DNA from: Nematostella vectensis
Lineage: Eukaryota > Cnidaria > Anthozoa > Actiniaria > Edwardsiidae
Direction: 5' to 3'
NCBI RefSeq assembly: GCF_932526225.1
Contig: NC_064038.1
Location: 1,552,001-1,616,000 of the forward strand
Length of the DNA stretch: 64,000 nt
Shown: positions 1 to 26,100 of the stretch, one piece after another
How positions within the stretch are numbered: the stretch's first letter is position 1
Layout of the letters: every line of letters starts with the position of its first letter
Position numbers and translations under genes: made by a program
The notes under the pieces: generated by a model
Seen by the model: the letters and a program-made list of their open reading frames with translations, nothing else
What the model was told of the DNA's origin: nothing
Database searches by the model: none

Positions 1-150
1 ACGATTAATACCAAGGTCAAATTTTTGTAATATAAGAAGGGACTGCCCTTTGTATGCGAGTCCCATATGTGTTGTGTATAAAATACATATAAACTATATT
101 GTAGGATAGGTTCAGATACATTTGATAAGCACCTTACTGTCCTTCCATAG

Positions 151-1550
151 CCCCACTACACTTGATGCAGTGGTGTTTGCTCACCTTGCACTGATCTGGC
201 GAGCACCTTCTTTACCAAACAACAAGCTTGCTAACTACCTCAAGGGCTATGATAATTTGTACAACTTTTGTGGCCGAATCCTTCAAAGATACTTCCCTCC
301 AGATCCTGAAGGTATGGTATCTGCTATCATCTTTCTGAGCTCCACCAGGGTTGATCTTCTGGGGCCGGTTCCTGAAAAGCCGATTTGCGCTAACCCAGGG
401 TTAAATTAACCCTAACCCACGATTAAAATTTTACCCCCAGATTAGTTCCGTTCCCGAAACGCTGGTTAGCGCTAACTCTGGGTCAGTTTGGAGGTAAAAT
501 CTAACCCTGCTCGCGAGGTGGGTTAACTCGCTAACCCACTGTTTAGTTGGGGTAACACAGGCCTCCCAAACTTTGTAGTAGAACTAAAGCCTCATAAAAT
601 AAAGTTGTCGACAAAAAAGACGTTACACAAAACAATGTAGGGATCAAATATCCTAACATTTCGCTTTATTATGTGACCTTCGTTGCGATGCTGACTTGAA
701 AATTGTGCTGGGACAGACAGAAAGTTACATGAAATTTATACTTGAAATGAATCTGTCTGGCTAGTGTCACGCACCAACTCGAATCCTGCAAATGACAATT
801 TTTTGGCCATGAAATGGAGGTAATCACAGGTGATGTAGAGGTGTTTTGGGGCTTTTCTGCTAAAATAAAATCACCAAAGGTAAATTTAAGTTGCTTTCTG
901 TTGATATACTGGGTACCCTGTGTGAATTTTACTCCTCAAACCAGTTTTTCACTCGTTTAATCCAGGGTTAGTAATTCGGGGGATTACTTGGCTTTCGGGA
1001 ACGGTGAGTTATCCGTCGGTTAGCTAACCTACGATTAGCGAATTTTAACCCGGGATTAGGCGCTGATCGAGGGTTAAGTTAATCGGCCTTTCAGGAACCG
1101 GCCCCTGTGGTTCAAATGGCAAAGCATTACTCTGTAGTGCCTCTGCCTTTCACCATTGGGTGAAATTTCGCTGGTTAACTTCATTTGAGACCTACATCTC
1201 CCCAAAAAACATTGAGATTTGTATTTTTAACAGATGTAATTTGCATATCAAAATTTCAAGAAATCCAAGTTTCAGTCCTTATAATCCTTTATTCTGACTT
1301 CCCTATCACCATAGACCCCCAGCAGTACAAACCCTCCCCCACCCATCCCTCCCTGGATGAGGATCCTTACCAGAAGCGCAAGATGTGGCTATCAGTGGGC
1401 ATAGCAGTAGTCGCCATGGTAACATATGCTGTACTTAGTGGCCTGGTCCAAATTGAGTATAAAAAAGACGAGAAGCAGGAGACTGGGGATGATGAGCTAC
1501 TGCCAGATGTCATGTCATTCCAGTACCAGGATGAGAGAGATGATGAATAA
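151..1550 (+). CDS. MTX1: Metaxin-1-like protein, C-terminal part (5' end outside window)
   Basis: Two exons are visible: 151-311 and 1315-1550, joined in frame (GAA G / AC). The first encodes the end of the GST-C-like metaxin domain (TTLDAVVFAHLALIWRAP, then a DNLYNFCGRILQRYF helix), matching human metaxin 1 as I recall it. The last exon carries a basic stretch (PYQKRKM), a single hydrophobic helix (WLSVGIAVVAMVTYAVLSGL) and an acidic tail, as expected for a tail-anchored outer mitochondrial membrane protein. Metaxins belong to the SAM/MIB machinery for outer-membrane protein import. The 5' exons lie outside the window. The intron holds a foldback element. AATAAA at 2270-2275 is a plausible polyadenylation signal. 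The stop-codon region is tandemly repeated downstream. Identification is firm; MTX1 versus MTX3 is less so. Confidence 0.82.
361..1105. mobile_element. Foldback/MITE-like element in metaxin intron
   Basis: Inverted termini are visible: GGGGCCGGTTCCTGAAAAGC at 361-380 continues to 385, and its reverse complement lies at 1081-1105 with about one mismatch. Subterminal CTAACCC/GGGTTA motifs recur in both halves. No coding capacity and no clear target-site duplication, so the superfamily is not assigned. It lies wholly inside the last metaxin intron. Confidence 0.7.
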
Positions 1551-1910
1551 GTCAGCAGCTAGGTTATTGGTTAGATCTCATTGACTGTATCCTAGAGCAA
1601 GGTTATAAGTTAAATCAGATTGGCTTGTACTGTACCAGGACAAGAGAGATGATGAATAAGTCAGCAGCTAGGTTATTGGTTAGATCTTTGACTGTATCCT
1701 AGAGCAAGGTAATAATATAAATCACATTGGCTAGTACTGTACCAGGACAAGAGAGACGTTGAATAAGTCAGCAGCTAGGTTATTGGTTAGGTGTCATTAA
1801 ATGTATTCTAGCAGCAAGGTTATAAGTTAATTCACATTTGGCTAGTACCAGGATAAAAGAGACAATGGATAAGTCAGCAGCTAGGTTATTGGTAAGGTCT
1901 AAATGAATGT
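1519..1910 (+). repeat. Tandem repeat (~107 bp x 4) containing the metaxin stop codon
   Basis: The C-terminal coding segment plus stop codon (CCAGGATGAGAGAGATGATG then AATAA) and the following GTCAGCAGCTAGGTTATTGG recur with starts of GTCAGCAG at 1551, 1660, 1767 and 1873. The first copy is coding; the others lie in the 3' UTR. Copies diverge progressively. Confidence 0.85.
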
Positions 1911-2815
1911 ATTCCAGCAGCAACATTTGCTTGCTCCAGTTTAAAAGGAGCAATGAATATTTCTCAATTGTAAGATTAAAAGTCTTCTCAGATCTTTCAA
2001 TTTAAGCTTACTTAAGAATTCAGACATAATGTGAAAAAAATACCTTTTGTGGAACTTTTGTGGAACAGTACCCCAAGCAAGATAAAAACCCTGAAACCAG
2101 TAATGCCTCTTATTTTATGGCCTTGAAATACTTTGTACTAACAACCATCAACCATCACTTGCTAATTGAGAGTGTAATGGTGGTTCAATGTGAATTTCTG
2201 CAACCCAGATCTAAAGCACAGTACCACTGTTTCCCCTGATGCAAATTTATTATCTGTATTACTGTTTAAAATAAAATGTTGTGTAACTACTGTGTCCGAT
2301 TCCTTAGATTCGTTTTCTCTGTTTTTTCTTCACTGGGATGGCTTCTGTTGATCCTCTTTCCTGGATAAAAAGAATGAAAATTAACACCTTATCATATGTC
2401 ACTAATTTCTTAGACATACTTTGTGCATCCTATAGGGGGTGCACTTGTAATCTGTTGGGCATAATTTAATGCTATTTGAGGTTTAAACATGTTTTTGTTC
2501 ATTGAATGCAAAACTGGGCTAAACAATCACATTTGGGGATTTAACAAATTTCCTGTACCAAAGGAAACAAAATACTCTTCACTCCAACAACAACAACCCC
2601 CCCCCCCTCCAAAGTTAAGAAGTCCAATCCCTGGGCAAGTTTTACTTTAAATGATTAAAATGTTAGTGTTTTTTTCCCTACTTTCTACAATACAGGAAAA
2701 TTAATTAACGCAAGTTTGAAGTGGCAGGATTAGGGCTTATGCTTGAAAGTCAAACAAAACTACTCTATTCTCACAAAAGCTTTAGACACACCACTTCAAC
2801 CTGTTGTCTTTTTAG

Positions 2816-4874
2816 TCATGAATATATTTTAGGAGGGTACAATGTATTTACTGTCTCATGGAATTGCCAGTCTACCTGTTGAAGCTTGTGTTCAATTGAT
2901 AGTGCAGTCTGGTCTAACAGTTTGTCATCAGCGCCTGTACAACCAGGCCTACTCATTGTTTGACTTGAAACTTCTGGCCCTAGATGTGGTGCCATTGATG
3001 GGTGGTGTGTTTTTGTGCTCTGGAAAAGTCCAGAAGATTGTTGAGAATGCTGGTATGGGATCTGTAGAGCAGGAGGTGGCGCTAGAACAGGAGACGTTCC
3101 TGGGGGCTTATGAGAAATTTCATGTGGAGAATTTTTGCCGCCATCTGTCATTTGTGATTGCCTAAATGTGCTTTTTTTAGATGAGCCCTGGAAATTATGC
3201 TTTTGAGGCATATCTGGAATTTGTTGATGTCTTGCATGCCATGGTCCATGTGCATTGGATTGGCCTGACTGAGCAAACCTTTGTCCAGGAAATTTCCCTT
3301 GCAAAGTCCTAAAATCTGGTAATGGTGGAGGACCAGGGGGTGGTCCTGGGGGCTGGTCAGGAAATGGTTCCATGGAATGAACAGGTTGCGATCTTTGGTG
3401 TAGATTGTACCGCTGATTGCACAAGCCAGGGGAAGTAGGGGGAGGAGGTCCATATTGAAGATGTGGTGGTAGTGTAGCATTTGCTGATGGGACTCTAGGG
3501 AGCTCCCATGGAGGTGGGCTTGGTGGGTACTGGCTAGGGTGTAAGTAGGTAGGAGGAGGTGGTATTTGAGGGATGGGTGTAGAAGCAGAAGTTGGCAGAG
3601 AAGCTAGCTCTAATGAGGTAGAGCATGTTGTCACAGCTAGGGTTTGTGTTGTCCCAACAGATGCAGTTGCTCTGGCTTGAGTTTTTATTGGATCAGCTGC
3701 TTGTTGTTGGTCTGGTTCTTTTGTTTGGTTTCCATAACGTTCTAGAAAGAGATAAAAACATTAATTAGAGGGACATTGCTTTTCCTCTAACATTTTGAAT
3801 TGCATTATTATGACATACAGGGGAGCATAGTATAGTGAAGGGAGCATAGTAATCAAGAATCATAGACCAATTTCACAAATCACACAGTTGATTTTTAAAA
3901 TGGCTTATCAAAATATTTATAACAAACAGGTCTAATCAGGAAGGACAAGCCAAAACAACACTTTAAAATGTTATTTAGACTAGATACCATTATTAAACAA
4001 ATTACAAGGTTTGAATCATAATCCATAATTTCACTTCCCCTATGATTCATGATTTCATCCCCCCCCCCCCCAAGACAATAGTAAACTCTACCTCTCGCCT
4101 TCTTTGCAATAATCCTGCGCCTCTCCTGCAACTTCTCTCTAGTGTCTTCTTCAGTCTCGTACTCTGGGGCATAGGAAACATGGAGAATCCCTCCAAAGAA
4201 TGACCTGTTGTCTGTTTTGCGTTTGGCATACCTATTAAAAATACTTCTTAAATACTGCACAAGAAATCACAAAATGCCACAAAGTGAATAGTACCTTGCA
4301 GAATTGATTTTTTCAAACTTTATCCAGTAAACTTCAGTAAACTTCTCTTTTGGATAATCCTTTAAAAGTTGATACCTGGAATAAAATATAATAACATTCT
4401 GTAAATACATTCAGTGTTTTCCTTGTGCAAATTAGGTTTTTATATTGGAGTTATTCCAGAAACCCTAAAACTGACCACCCCTCCCACGCCCCAATATGTC
4501 GTGTAAACGTGACCAACCCCGATCATGTTGGTAGCAGAAAATAAGTGCTCCATACATACTCTTGTATTGGACCATACAATGCAAACATTTCCAGCAGCTC
4601 TTTGGTGGCACCAACAGTTGGTACACCTTGGACAAGCAGAAATTTAGACTCCAAGTTGACTGTGTACACCTACAACAAAACAATTTTTGCGTACTCTTAC
4701 ATTGTTACTGATTTTATCAACTCTATACTTATATTGGCGTGATAAGAAGAATAATAGGAATCCCTGACCAACCTTTACTGCTCTTTCCCATCTGGCTTCA
4801 CGGTATTTCGGCCGAGAGTACGAGAAATCCGTCTTTTTATGATGCCTTGGAACTTTTCCCTCCTCGTCCGACAT
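2816..4874 (-). CDS. RBM48: RNA-binding motif protein 48
   Basis: Exons on the minus strand: 4874-4773, 4669-4560, 4375-4295, 4231-4092 and 3741-2816, with GT-AG introns, totalling 453 codons including stop. The N-terminus (KYREARWERAVKVYTVNLES) and the RRM-like domain to about residue 145 (GVPTVGATKELLEMFALYG, FTEVYWIKFEK, then KRKTDNRSFFGGILHVSYAP) align closely with human RBM48. The last exon encodes a long proline-rich, low-complexity tail, longer than in human (452 versus about 367 residues). RBM48 works with ARMC7 in the minor spliceosome and promotes U12-type intron splicing. The gene is head to head with the DPY19-like gene and tail to tail with metaxin. TTTATT at 2246-2251 could be its polyadenylation signal on the minus strand. 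Confidence 0.9.
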
Positions 4875-5202
4875 TTTTGAAATACAACTCGACCCAGGCT
4901 TTCACAAGTGACACAGGTAGACCAAGCAAGTCAAAGTTGTTTAGAAAAATTATCTTCTAACAAAAAAAGCAATTAATTTTATTTTTTTTTTCATTCTCAC
5001 TTCCGGATATTTTGATACTATTCTGCTTCTAATACTTTTTTTATTTATTTTGATTTTCTAGTTCGCTAATTCGCATATGAAAAGGAGGACAACTCCGCTG
5101 AGCCAATCTGCGGACTCAGACTGATAAGAACAATAAGGTTTGCGCGCCGCCTGTTCTTCTGTTACATTTTTATTTTATTATCGAAGCTTTGATCAAACAA
5201 AA
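4875..5202. promoter_or_regulatory. Shared divergent promoter, RBM48 / DPY19-like
   Basis: Only 328 bases separate the two start codons, so both 5' UTRs and promoters must lie here or overlap the genes. The stretch is AT-rich with a T tract near 4980 and a GC-richer patch at 5095-5155. No TATA box can be placed with confidence. Inferred from gene arrangement only. Confidence 0.55.
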
Positions 5203-19224
<14,022 letters not shown>

Positions 19225-19615
19225 GGCAGAGCACACAGAATACAGATCATATATCATTCACTCGTAGGGTTCCTTCCCTAATGTAATTCCACAGGGATCC
19301 TTATATGGTGTTTTAAATTAAAATGAAAAAACTTGTTCAAACTTGTTCAGCTATCAACGTCTACGGAAGAGGGGTGTGCTCAGCTATGAACATGACGGGA
19401 AAGGGAGGGGAGGGGAGGGGGTGACTGAGCCTAAAATCTCTACTCAAAAATACCGACCCTGAATTTTAAAACCCAGGTTTCACCATCCTTCCAAGAAGTT
19501 TACAGAAAAGTCCTCCTTACTTTCTAACAGGGTTGAATGATTGAACCCCCAAAATGCCAAACGCAATACTCCATGCTTGGTATCCTAGTACCCTCAAACA
19601 AAATTAGACCACCCA
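19225..19615. other. 3' UTR / tail-to-tail spacer
   Basis: Follows the DPY19-like stop codon. It holds ATTAAA at 19317-19322 and a short purine-rich GGGAGGGGAGGGG tract near 19400. No further coding region seen. Confidence 0.6.
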
Positions 19616-19617
19616 CA

Positions 19618-19742
19618 AGACACGCGCACACATGCTTGACACGCGTCCACACGTACCAACACGCAAGACACACGTCCACACGTACCAACACGTAAGACAC
19701 GCGTCCAGACGTACCAACACGCAAGACACGCGTCCACAAGCT
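19618..19742. repeat. ~34-bp tandem repeat (x3-4)
   Basis: GACACGCGTCCACACGTACC AACACGCAA recurs three to four times with small changes, in the spacer between two convergent genes. CpG-rich against an AT-rich background. Confidence 0.85.
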
Positions 19743-20309
19743 AGACAAAGTGTACTAATTGTCTTAATATTTATTTTATTGTCGTTACTAAAATATATTC
19801 GCTATAGTCCATACCTAACTAGAAATGTGTCGGTGTATGTGTCATCACTTTGTAAACAATACATTTGTACAATGCAATGTTTTTTCAATTTGCTTGGCAA
19901 ATGCAGCATACTAATCATTTCCAAAAAGAAATCTGAGTAACCTAGCCTGGAGGGTCACGTGTTCTAACACGTGACTCTTTGCCAGGACTTTGCTGAAAAA
20001 AAATATATATATATATTGTGTATCGCGTTTTTTTGTACAAATGTTTTTGTGTGCATTGAACTGTTTATTGTCTTGCATTTTGTATTTTCTTCCTACCTAA
20101 ATTTAGGTTGTGTTAAAAATCTGATCTATTTAGTTTTTACATTGCAGTGTATTGTTGAATCGCTATAGTTCCTACTAGATGTTTTCTTCGACCATTTTTG
20201 TAGTTAAATGATTCTTTTAAGCATTTCCTGTAGTTATCTCAGGTCCTCGACCATATTTCCCTAGTGTTTACCTAGTGTTTGATGTGTTTACAAATTTCTA
20301 TCTGGATTT

Positions 20310-20685
20310 AAGCATTCCCTGTAACTAAATGAGTTCCTCGACCATTCCCTGTAACTAAATGACTTCCTCGACCATTCCCTGTAACTAAATGACTTCCTCG
20401 ACCATTCCCTGTAACTAAATGAGTTCCTCGACCATTCCCTGTAACTAAATGAGTTCCTCGACCATTCCCTGTAACTAAATGACTTCCTCGACCATTCCCT
20501 GTAACTAAATGACTTCCTCGACCATTCCCTGTAACTAAATGACTTCCTCGACCATTCCCTGTAACTAAATGAGTTCCTCGACCATTCCCTGTAACTAAAT
20601 GAGTTCCTCGACCATTCCCTGTAACTAAATGAGTTCCTCGACCATTCCCTGTAACTAAATGAGTTCCTCGACCATTCCCTGTGGC
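20310..20685 (-). repeat. 30-bp array (x12) repeating the stop-codon segment of the adjacent gene
   Basis: On the minus strand the unit is GGAATGGTCGAGGAACTCAT TTAGTTACAG. The first copy is the last coding bases and TAG stop of the 804-residue protein (20655). Eleven to twelve nearly identical copies follow, differing mainly at one position (CTCATTTAG versus GTCATTTAG). Confidence 0.95.
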
Positions 20686-23069
20686 TGTACAAGCTGGACT
20701 GGCTCTGTATATACCACCTCCTTGTCGCCCTTGGCGTTGCCTCGTATAGAAGTCTTCCACAGCGGGACAGAGCGTCTTGTCTCTAGCGCAGGTCTCATCG
20801 TTACTGGGTTCGATTTAGTATTACCCATATCATCGCGACTTTGGGCTACCTGTGCACTGTCAATCACTCTAGCCGTCGTTGCTTCTGATTGGCTGTCATT
20901 CACTTTAGCCGTTTTGATATCTGATGTGTTGTTATTCACTTTGACTGTTCTGATACCTGAAGTACTGTGCGCCTTAGGTCTCACCACGGGGGGTAAGTCA
21001 TCCATATATGGCTCTGCGTGGTAAAACGGGTCGAGTTTTTGTGGGGTCGCGGTGCGCTTTGGTCGCCCTAGCTTACTAATGTTTTCCGTACTCGGCGAGT
21101 GTTTCTTAATTTTCTGCCATATCGATTTCCTCATTGATTTATTCCGTTTGACACTAGAGTCGTATTCCTCCTTTGGGACGTAAAAAAGTGGCATTGATGG
21201 AAATTTACGAAGTCCGGAGCTTTCTTTTTGCTCCAAGTTCTGATATTCCTCGTTATCTTCAAAGTCTTTGGGGGACTCGGCCTCAACAAGGACCGCGCCA
21301 TCTTCGAATGACGTCATAACGTCTAGACTCTCCGTTGACATTGCTTTTTTCCTCGACTCTTTGTTTTCGCTGGAGAATTCTTCTTCTAAGCTGGCTCGCA
21401 TGAGTTTGTAGTCCTCATCGGAAAGTTCGAGTTTATCGTTATTAGTTTTTTCCTCCGAGGAGTTCGTCAAGATGGAAGACTGGCTGGACCATTTAGACTC
21501 GACTTTTCCCTCCCTTTCTAGCGACGACCGACCATCGAGTCCATCCCTCGAGTGCTCATTCTCAGCCTCGTCCGCTTTTTTGTCTTTCGACATCTTTTTC
21601 TTCGCTGCGGTCTTTATGCATTCAGCCGCAAACGCAGACAAATCCGCATCATTAAAATCTAGACATGCTCGCATGCCTCTTTTAAGGTTTCTCTCTTCCT
21701 CCTTTGTTTCTAGTCTCCCGGATAGCAAAGGAGATGACGGCTTGGTTTGTTTAGCTTCTGGGCTTTTCTTTTTCTCGACGCTTTCATTCTCCATCCCTAT
21801 TTTATCATCGTCAGCTTCTTCTTCGTCCCTGATGGCAGCCACTTGCCCAAGCGGACGTGAACTCACATCGAGCGTTTGCGTGGCGAATACTTTCTCTTCC
21901 TCATTAATTCTTCGTTGACGTGAATTTTGTGATTTGTGTCCATTGTTAGGAATACTTTCATTGTAATTTCTAATCCCCTCATCACGAGTTTTTCCATCCG
22001 CATAATCTCCCATACTTCCGAATGCCGAGCCCTGAAACGATCCATGTTCATTCGGACAAATGTTCCCTTCCGATACGATCCTTTTTAATTCATTCTCTTC
22101 GTATTCGTTTTTCGCTGCCTGCCTATTTAGTCTTTTCCATAAATCCGGCGATTCCTGCAAAGAACAGCTCCGTTTTCTCGTTATATTACTGTTTTTCGTT
22201 TTACGATGCTGTGTTTTTTTACTCTTAGGTACTGTACCACAATTGGTTACCAGTTCCCGTAAAGCGGTTTGGAGTTCTTTTAATTCTCTCGCTTCCTTCG
22301 GCGCGGGTCTGTGATTTTCGTAGCAAAACACTGGCGATCCGTACTCGCCATCGCTTGAGCACGAAGCGATCGAACTGGTAGAGTCAAAACTGTCCTGCTT
22401 CACTCGTAAGAATTTAGAAGACCGATCAACCCATTTATCAAGCCTCGAGTGAACGTCCTTTGATGTAACATCCGTGCCTCTTGGTCGAGATTCTTCTTGG
22501 AATGGTTTGTTCCCTTTTGATTGTTTGTTTTTGTTTCGAGTTCTGTCCTTATTTTCGTTGCTGTTAAAATCTAGCTCTGAACTGTCGTAGCTACCGTAAC
22601 TTTCTGGTGTGTCTTCACTACTTGTCCTTCTCACCCTACGAGGTGACTCCATTTCGCCATTCCAGGACACATCACTCAAGCTATTCGCGGATTGACTGCA
22701 CTTTTTCCGTAAATTAGAATTCAGAACTGAACTCAAATCATCAAGACTTCCGCTCTGAACAGACATATCCAAGCCCATTCCATCATTGGTTGGTTTGTTC
22801 TTCTGGAATGAAATTAAACTTAGCTTTCTTCTTGGCTGTTCAACAAAGTCCATGCTCACAGGCGAACTTCTTGATCGTCCGTGAACCGGGGTAATCTTAG
22901 CTTCCACTGCAATACCCTTCCTTGTTATGGAATTCTGTTGTTCTGTTGTTGGTCGAGAGGTTTTTTCTCGTTCCATTACTGATGAAGCCCTTCTTACCCA
23001 GCGCTGTAGCTTGTTGGTGATGTTAGCTGGCATCGTAGGCATTGCCGTTTCTCTAACTTCAGTCTCCAT
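20655..23069 (-). CDS. Unrecognised, largely disordered 804-residue protein
   Basis: A single open exon with an in-frame TAA shortly upstream of the first ATG, so the start at 23069 is well supported unless an upstream exon is spliced in. The protein is rich in S, K, E, D, N and R with little hydrophobic content; no signal peptide, membrane helix or catalytic motif is visible. Two short related motifs stand out: KLQRWVRRASS at residues 20-30 and RLDKWVDRSSK near 209-219 (W-V-x-R-x-S). Near the C-terminus a triplet IRTVKVN / IKTAKVN / TTARVID looks like a small internal repeat. One acidic-basic alternating stretch (about 420-560) may form charged helices. It ends inside the first unit of a 30-bp array. 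Codon use and the absence of repeats inside the frame argue that it is a real gene. Function unknown. Confidence 0.75.
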   Translation of the reverse strand: METEVRETAMPTMPANITNKLQRWVRRASSVMEREKTSRPTTEQQNSITRKGIAVEAKITPVHGRSRSSPVSMDFVEQPRRKLSLISFQKNKPTNDGMGLDMSVQSGSLDDLSSVLNSNLRKKCSQSANSLSDVSWNGEMESPRRVRRTSSEDTPESYGSYDSSELDFNSNENKDRTRNKNKQSKGNKPFQEESRPRGTDVTSKDVHSRLDKWVDRSSKFLRVKQDSFDSTSSIASCSSDGEYGSPVFCYENHRPAPKEARELKELQTALRELVTNCGTVPKSKKTQHRKTKNSNITRKRSCSLQESPDLWKRLNRQAAKNEYEENELKRIVSEGNICPNEHGSFQGSAFGSMGDYADGKTRDEGIRNYNESIPNNGHKSQNSRQRRINEEEKVFATQTLDVSSRPLGQVAAIRDEEEADDDKIGMENESVEKKKSPEAKQTKPSSPLLSGRLETKEEERNLKRGMRACLDFNDADLSAFAAECIKTAAKKKMSKDKKADEAENEHSRDGLDGRSSLEREGKVESKWSSQSSILTNSSEEKTNNDKLELSDEDYKLMRASLEEEFSSENKESRKKAMSTESLDVMTSFEDGAVLVEAESPKDFEDNEEYQNLEQKESSGLRKFPSMPLFYVPKEEYDSSVKRNKSMRKSIWQKIKKHSPSTENISKLGRPKRTATPQKLDPFYHAEPYMDDLPPVVRPKAHSTSGIRTVKVNNNTSDIKTAKVNDSQSEATTARVIDSAQVAQSRDDMGNTKSNPVTMRPALETRRSVPLWKTSIRGNAKGDKEVVYTEPVQLVQPQGMVEELI

Positions 23070-23119
23070 TTCACCCGATATATCGGCAAGATTGCAACCA
23101 AATTTGCATTCCCAGTATT

Positions 23120-26100
23120 AAGCCAGCATTTTCGATAAGTTTTCCTGCTCAAACAAGCAAAGAATTCCCACTGACAGTGTTCGGTTTAGTGTTGAATGCC
23201 CTTGTGAGTAAGTTTTGCCGATACCTTGCTGAATCTTCTCTGTGTTGCTTTTGATGCCTGTTCTTCTTTCGCCCTCTATAAGAAATAACTAGAGGTCAGT
23301 TATGCGTTTCGTGTTTAGTGAATTTATATTCAGATTAAGAGCAGAAGAATTAATGATTATAGAAGTACAGGAAATAACAAATGATAAAGGCTTTGTTTCC
23401 CAACATTACGCCTCGCAAAATAACACCTTACCCAGATGGAATCAATCCCTCGCTATGGCACACGCGAAATAATCCAAAAACCTCTAAAGTTGGCGTGCTA
23501 CGTAAGCCCGGCTTTTGTTTTATGAGCAATGGAGCTTGGTCAAGGATCTCAGTGATCCGTTCAACTGAATCACACTCGCATGACTGTGACTCATCACGCT
23601 ATTGGATCTGCTTGATGGGAATCTAGAAACTCGGGCTTTTGAACGTGGGCACGAAGTGATATCAAGCTGGTAATCGATTCTTTGTGAGGACAATAACCAC
23701 GCTAGAGAAATAGTAAACAGTAGGCAATCAACTTCAAGGATTAAGCTGTCATTGATTGTGTTGTTTTTCTCACTTACTGTCAATAAAACCCGCCAAATTG
23801 ATTTCAGTGCTAGCTTTAAGCAATGATAACAAATCGAAATGTTTAAATGCTCAGCAATAATAATGATATTATTATGACATTTACTATTCAATGAATAAAG
23901 AATAATATATAAACTTTGAAAAACGCTTTCCTATGGCCTATTAGCAATATGCGTAAAATTATGTGAAGGAATCTAATATCTATAGTCTAACTAATATCAT
24001 GTGATAACAACCAACGATTTTAAACATGCAAGCGTTCTAAGCCAATTTATTTAATAATTGTTGTTATTAGGAAAATGCCTCAGGCATCAGAGTCGGTTAA
24101 TTCAATCTATTCTGGTACATAATAATTCCCAACTTGACCGTGAACCCGAGAAAGATAAAGAGGACCGTTTGTGATATGCAAACAACATCGTTGTGCACAA
24201 TCTTTTGCACTACTGCTAAATTCCTAAAAATTGCCTAGGTCTCAATATTGACGCTCGTGAAGTGTAGCTAACAAATTATGTCCAATTTTTGTTTTTTGTG
24301 ATGCACCATCGATTGTGTTAAAAAAAAGATGGATCTGCTTCTATAGAACTTTCCTTACAAACAAGTTGGCCTCTCAATTTCCATTCCAGCAGATTTCACA
24401 ATGTATAACACTTATGAAATATTTTTAAATCCGGCATTAAACAGCTATTGTCAGCCACACCTTTGTTATTGTTTTTATTTAAATTTGAAAGAATCATGCA
24501 AAGATATAACTATCTAAAAACAAAGGTTCATACTTCATTTGCCAAATCCAACCGAAAATATCACACCCCCAAATCAGCCGATGAAAATGGATGCTTTCTC
24601 ACGTTTGATATTTTGCAAGGATGACGTTGGGTGTGTTTTCCTGTTTATTATTGCTGATTTGTTCCGGCTTTTGTTATTTGTTTTATCATATAGCATTTTG
24701 TACAGTCTACCCCTGTGTGGGGTATAAAGTGTGTGGCCGGGCCTTGTAATTGCTTCAGAGTGGTCACTTACCGACACACGAGCCGCCCTCGTGTGCCGTA
24801 ACGCTACGTTCCCACCATCAGCCTTTCAAGACAGGAAGGAGATAATTGCTTCGCTCATTTGCCTAGCATTTGCGGTTCGTTCAAATCTTTCAAATAGGAA
24901 ATACGTTGAGGAAGGTGGAAAATGAATAAATTTAGTCATCCAATATGAATGTTTGGGTTGTAGGCAAACTTGATAACAATGTTTACGACAAAATGTTCTT
25001 ATCTCAAGTTTTATATTTACTATAAAAAACCGTCAAATTATTTTTAGATCAATATTTCGTTCTTCAGTTTTTATACTATATTTTTTGGTAAAAGTACCTT
25101 TTCTTGTCTCCTGCCCGGCTCTGTGAGCAAGGACTTCACTGGACTGCACGTGTGTTCAAAGATTGGTGCGTTTAAAGGGGTAACTCATGTTTGTGCTGAA
25201 TTTGGAAGAGTTCAAAGACCATGTCACTCCATCTTTTTAAGTGAGCATTTTGTGGTTCATCGCGAGACTTGTTTTGCTTTCGCGCATGAGCACTCAAGGC
25301 CCTCTTATATGACGTCTGGTGCCCAGTCTACCGAGGGCATCCAAGGTCGCAACGAAAGCCTTGGAAATCGAAATGCGTAAAATTCCACACTACCTACCTA
25401 ACATTTCTACCACAAATGAAAGCCACGTTCCTGTGCTTTCGTTGCCGAGACGTGCATATTTGCATGTTTTATGAAGGTTAATGTACCCTGAACGCGACCT
25501 TGGTCTCACATGATTGTGTTCTTTCAAACATTGATATTTATTCCATCATTAATTACTAGATGTCCACGGAATGTCAAGCAAGATAGATGTCTCCTGCTGT
25601 GAAAAATAACTCAGTTCTTTTATGAAACAAATTACCAACTTGAAACCTTTGGGTTTTGCGTCAGCTACGTCATAATCATCGCAATTTGCCAAATCTCGAA
25701 GCTTATTCTCATTTTTTTATAATAAGCTATGAGTAAGACTTCTTCGTGTGGTGTTTAAATATTTTGTGATTGTTTTCATATTCATGTTTCCGCTAGACAG
25801 ATATTTGCAATACTGGACCATGTCAGTAAAAATTAGAATGACTCATAGCTCGAGCTAGTTTTACTTTTATTGCTTTTCAGGCTTGACCAACAAATATGCT
25901 TCAAATAAAAAAAAAATAAAATAAAAATGAACTATATTTTATCTTTTTGAAACACATATGGTTTGTACCAAACCGGCATATATTTTCTATCAAATATCGT
26001 TTCCAAAAGTTGACATAGAAACGGACAACAATACTTTAAACGCGAATATTTGAAAAGCTGAGTTGATAAGCATCTTTGTAGTTAAGATTATTTTCATGAT

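Noticed and set aside
551-570. Similarity of GTAACACAGGCCTCCCAAAC to the 95-bp MITE at 26.4 kb
   Set aside because: Only about 20 bases match; not enough to call shared ancestry.
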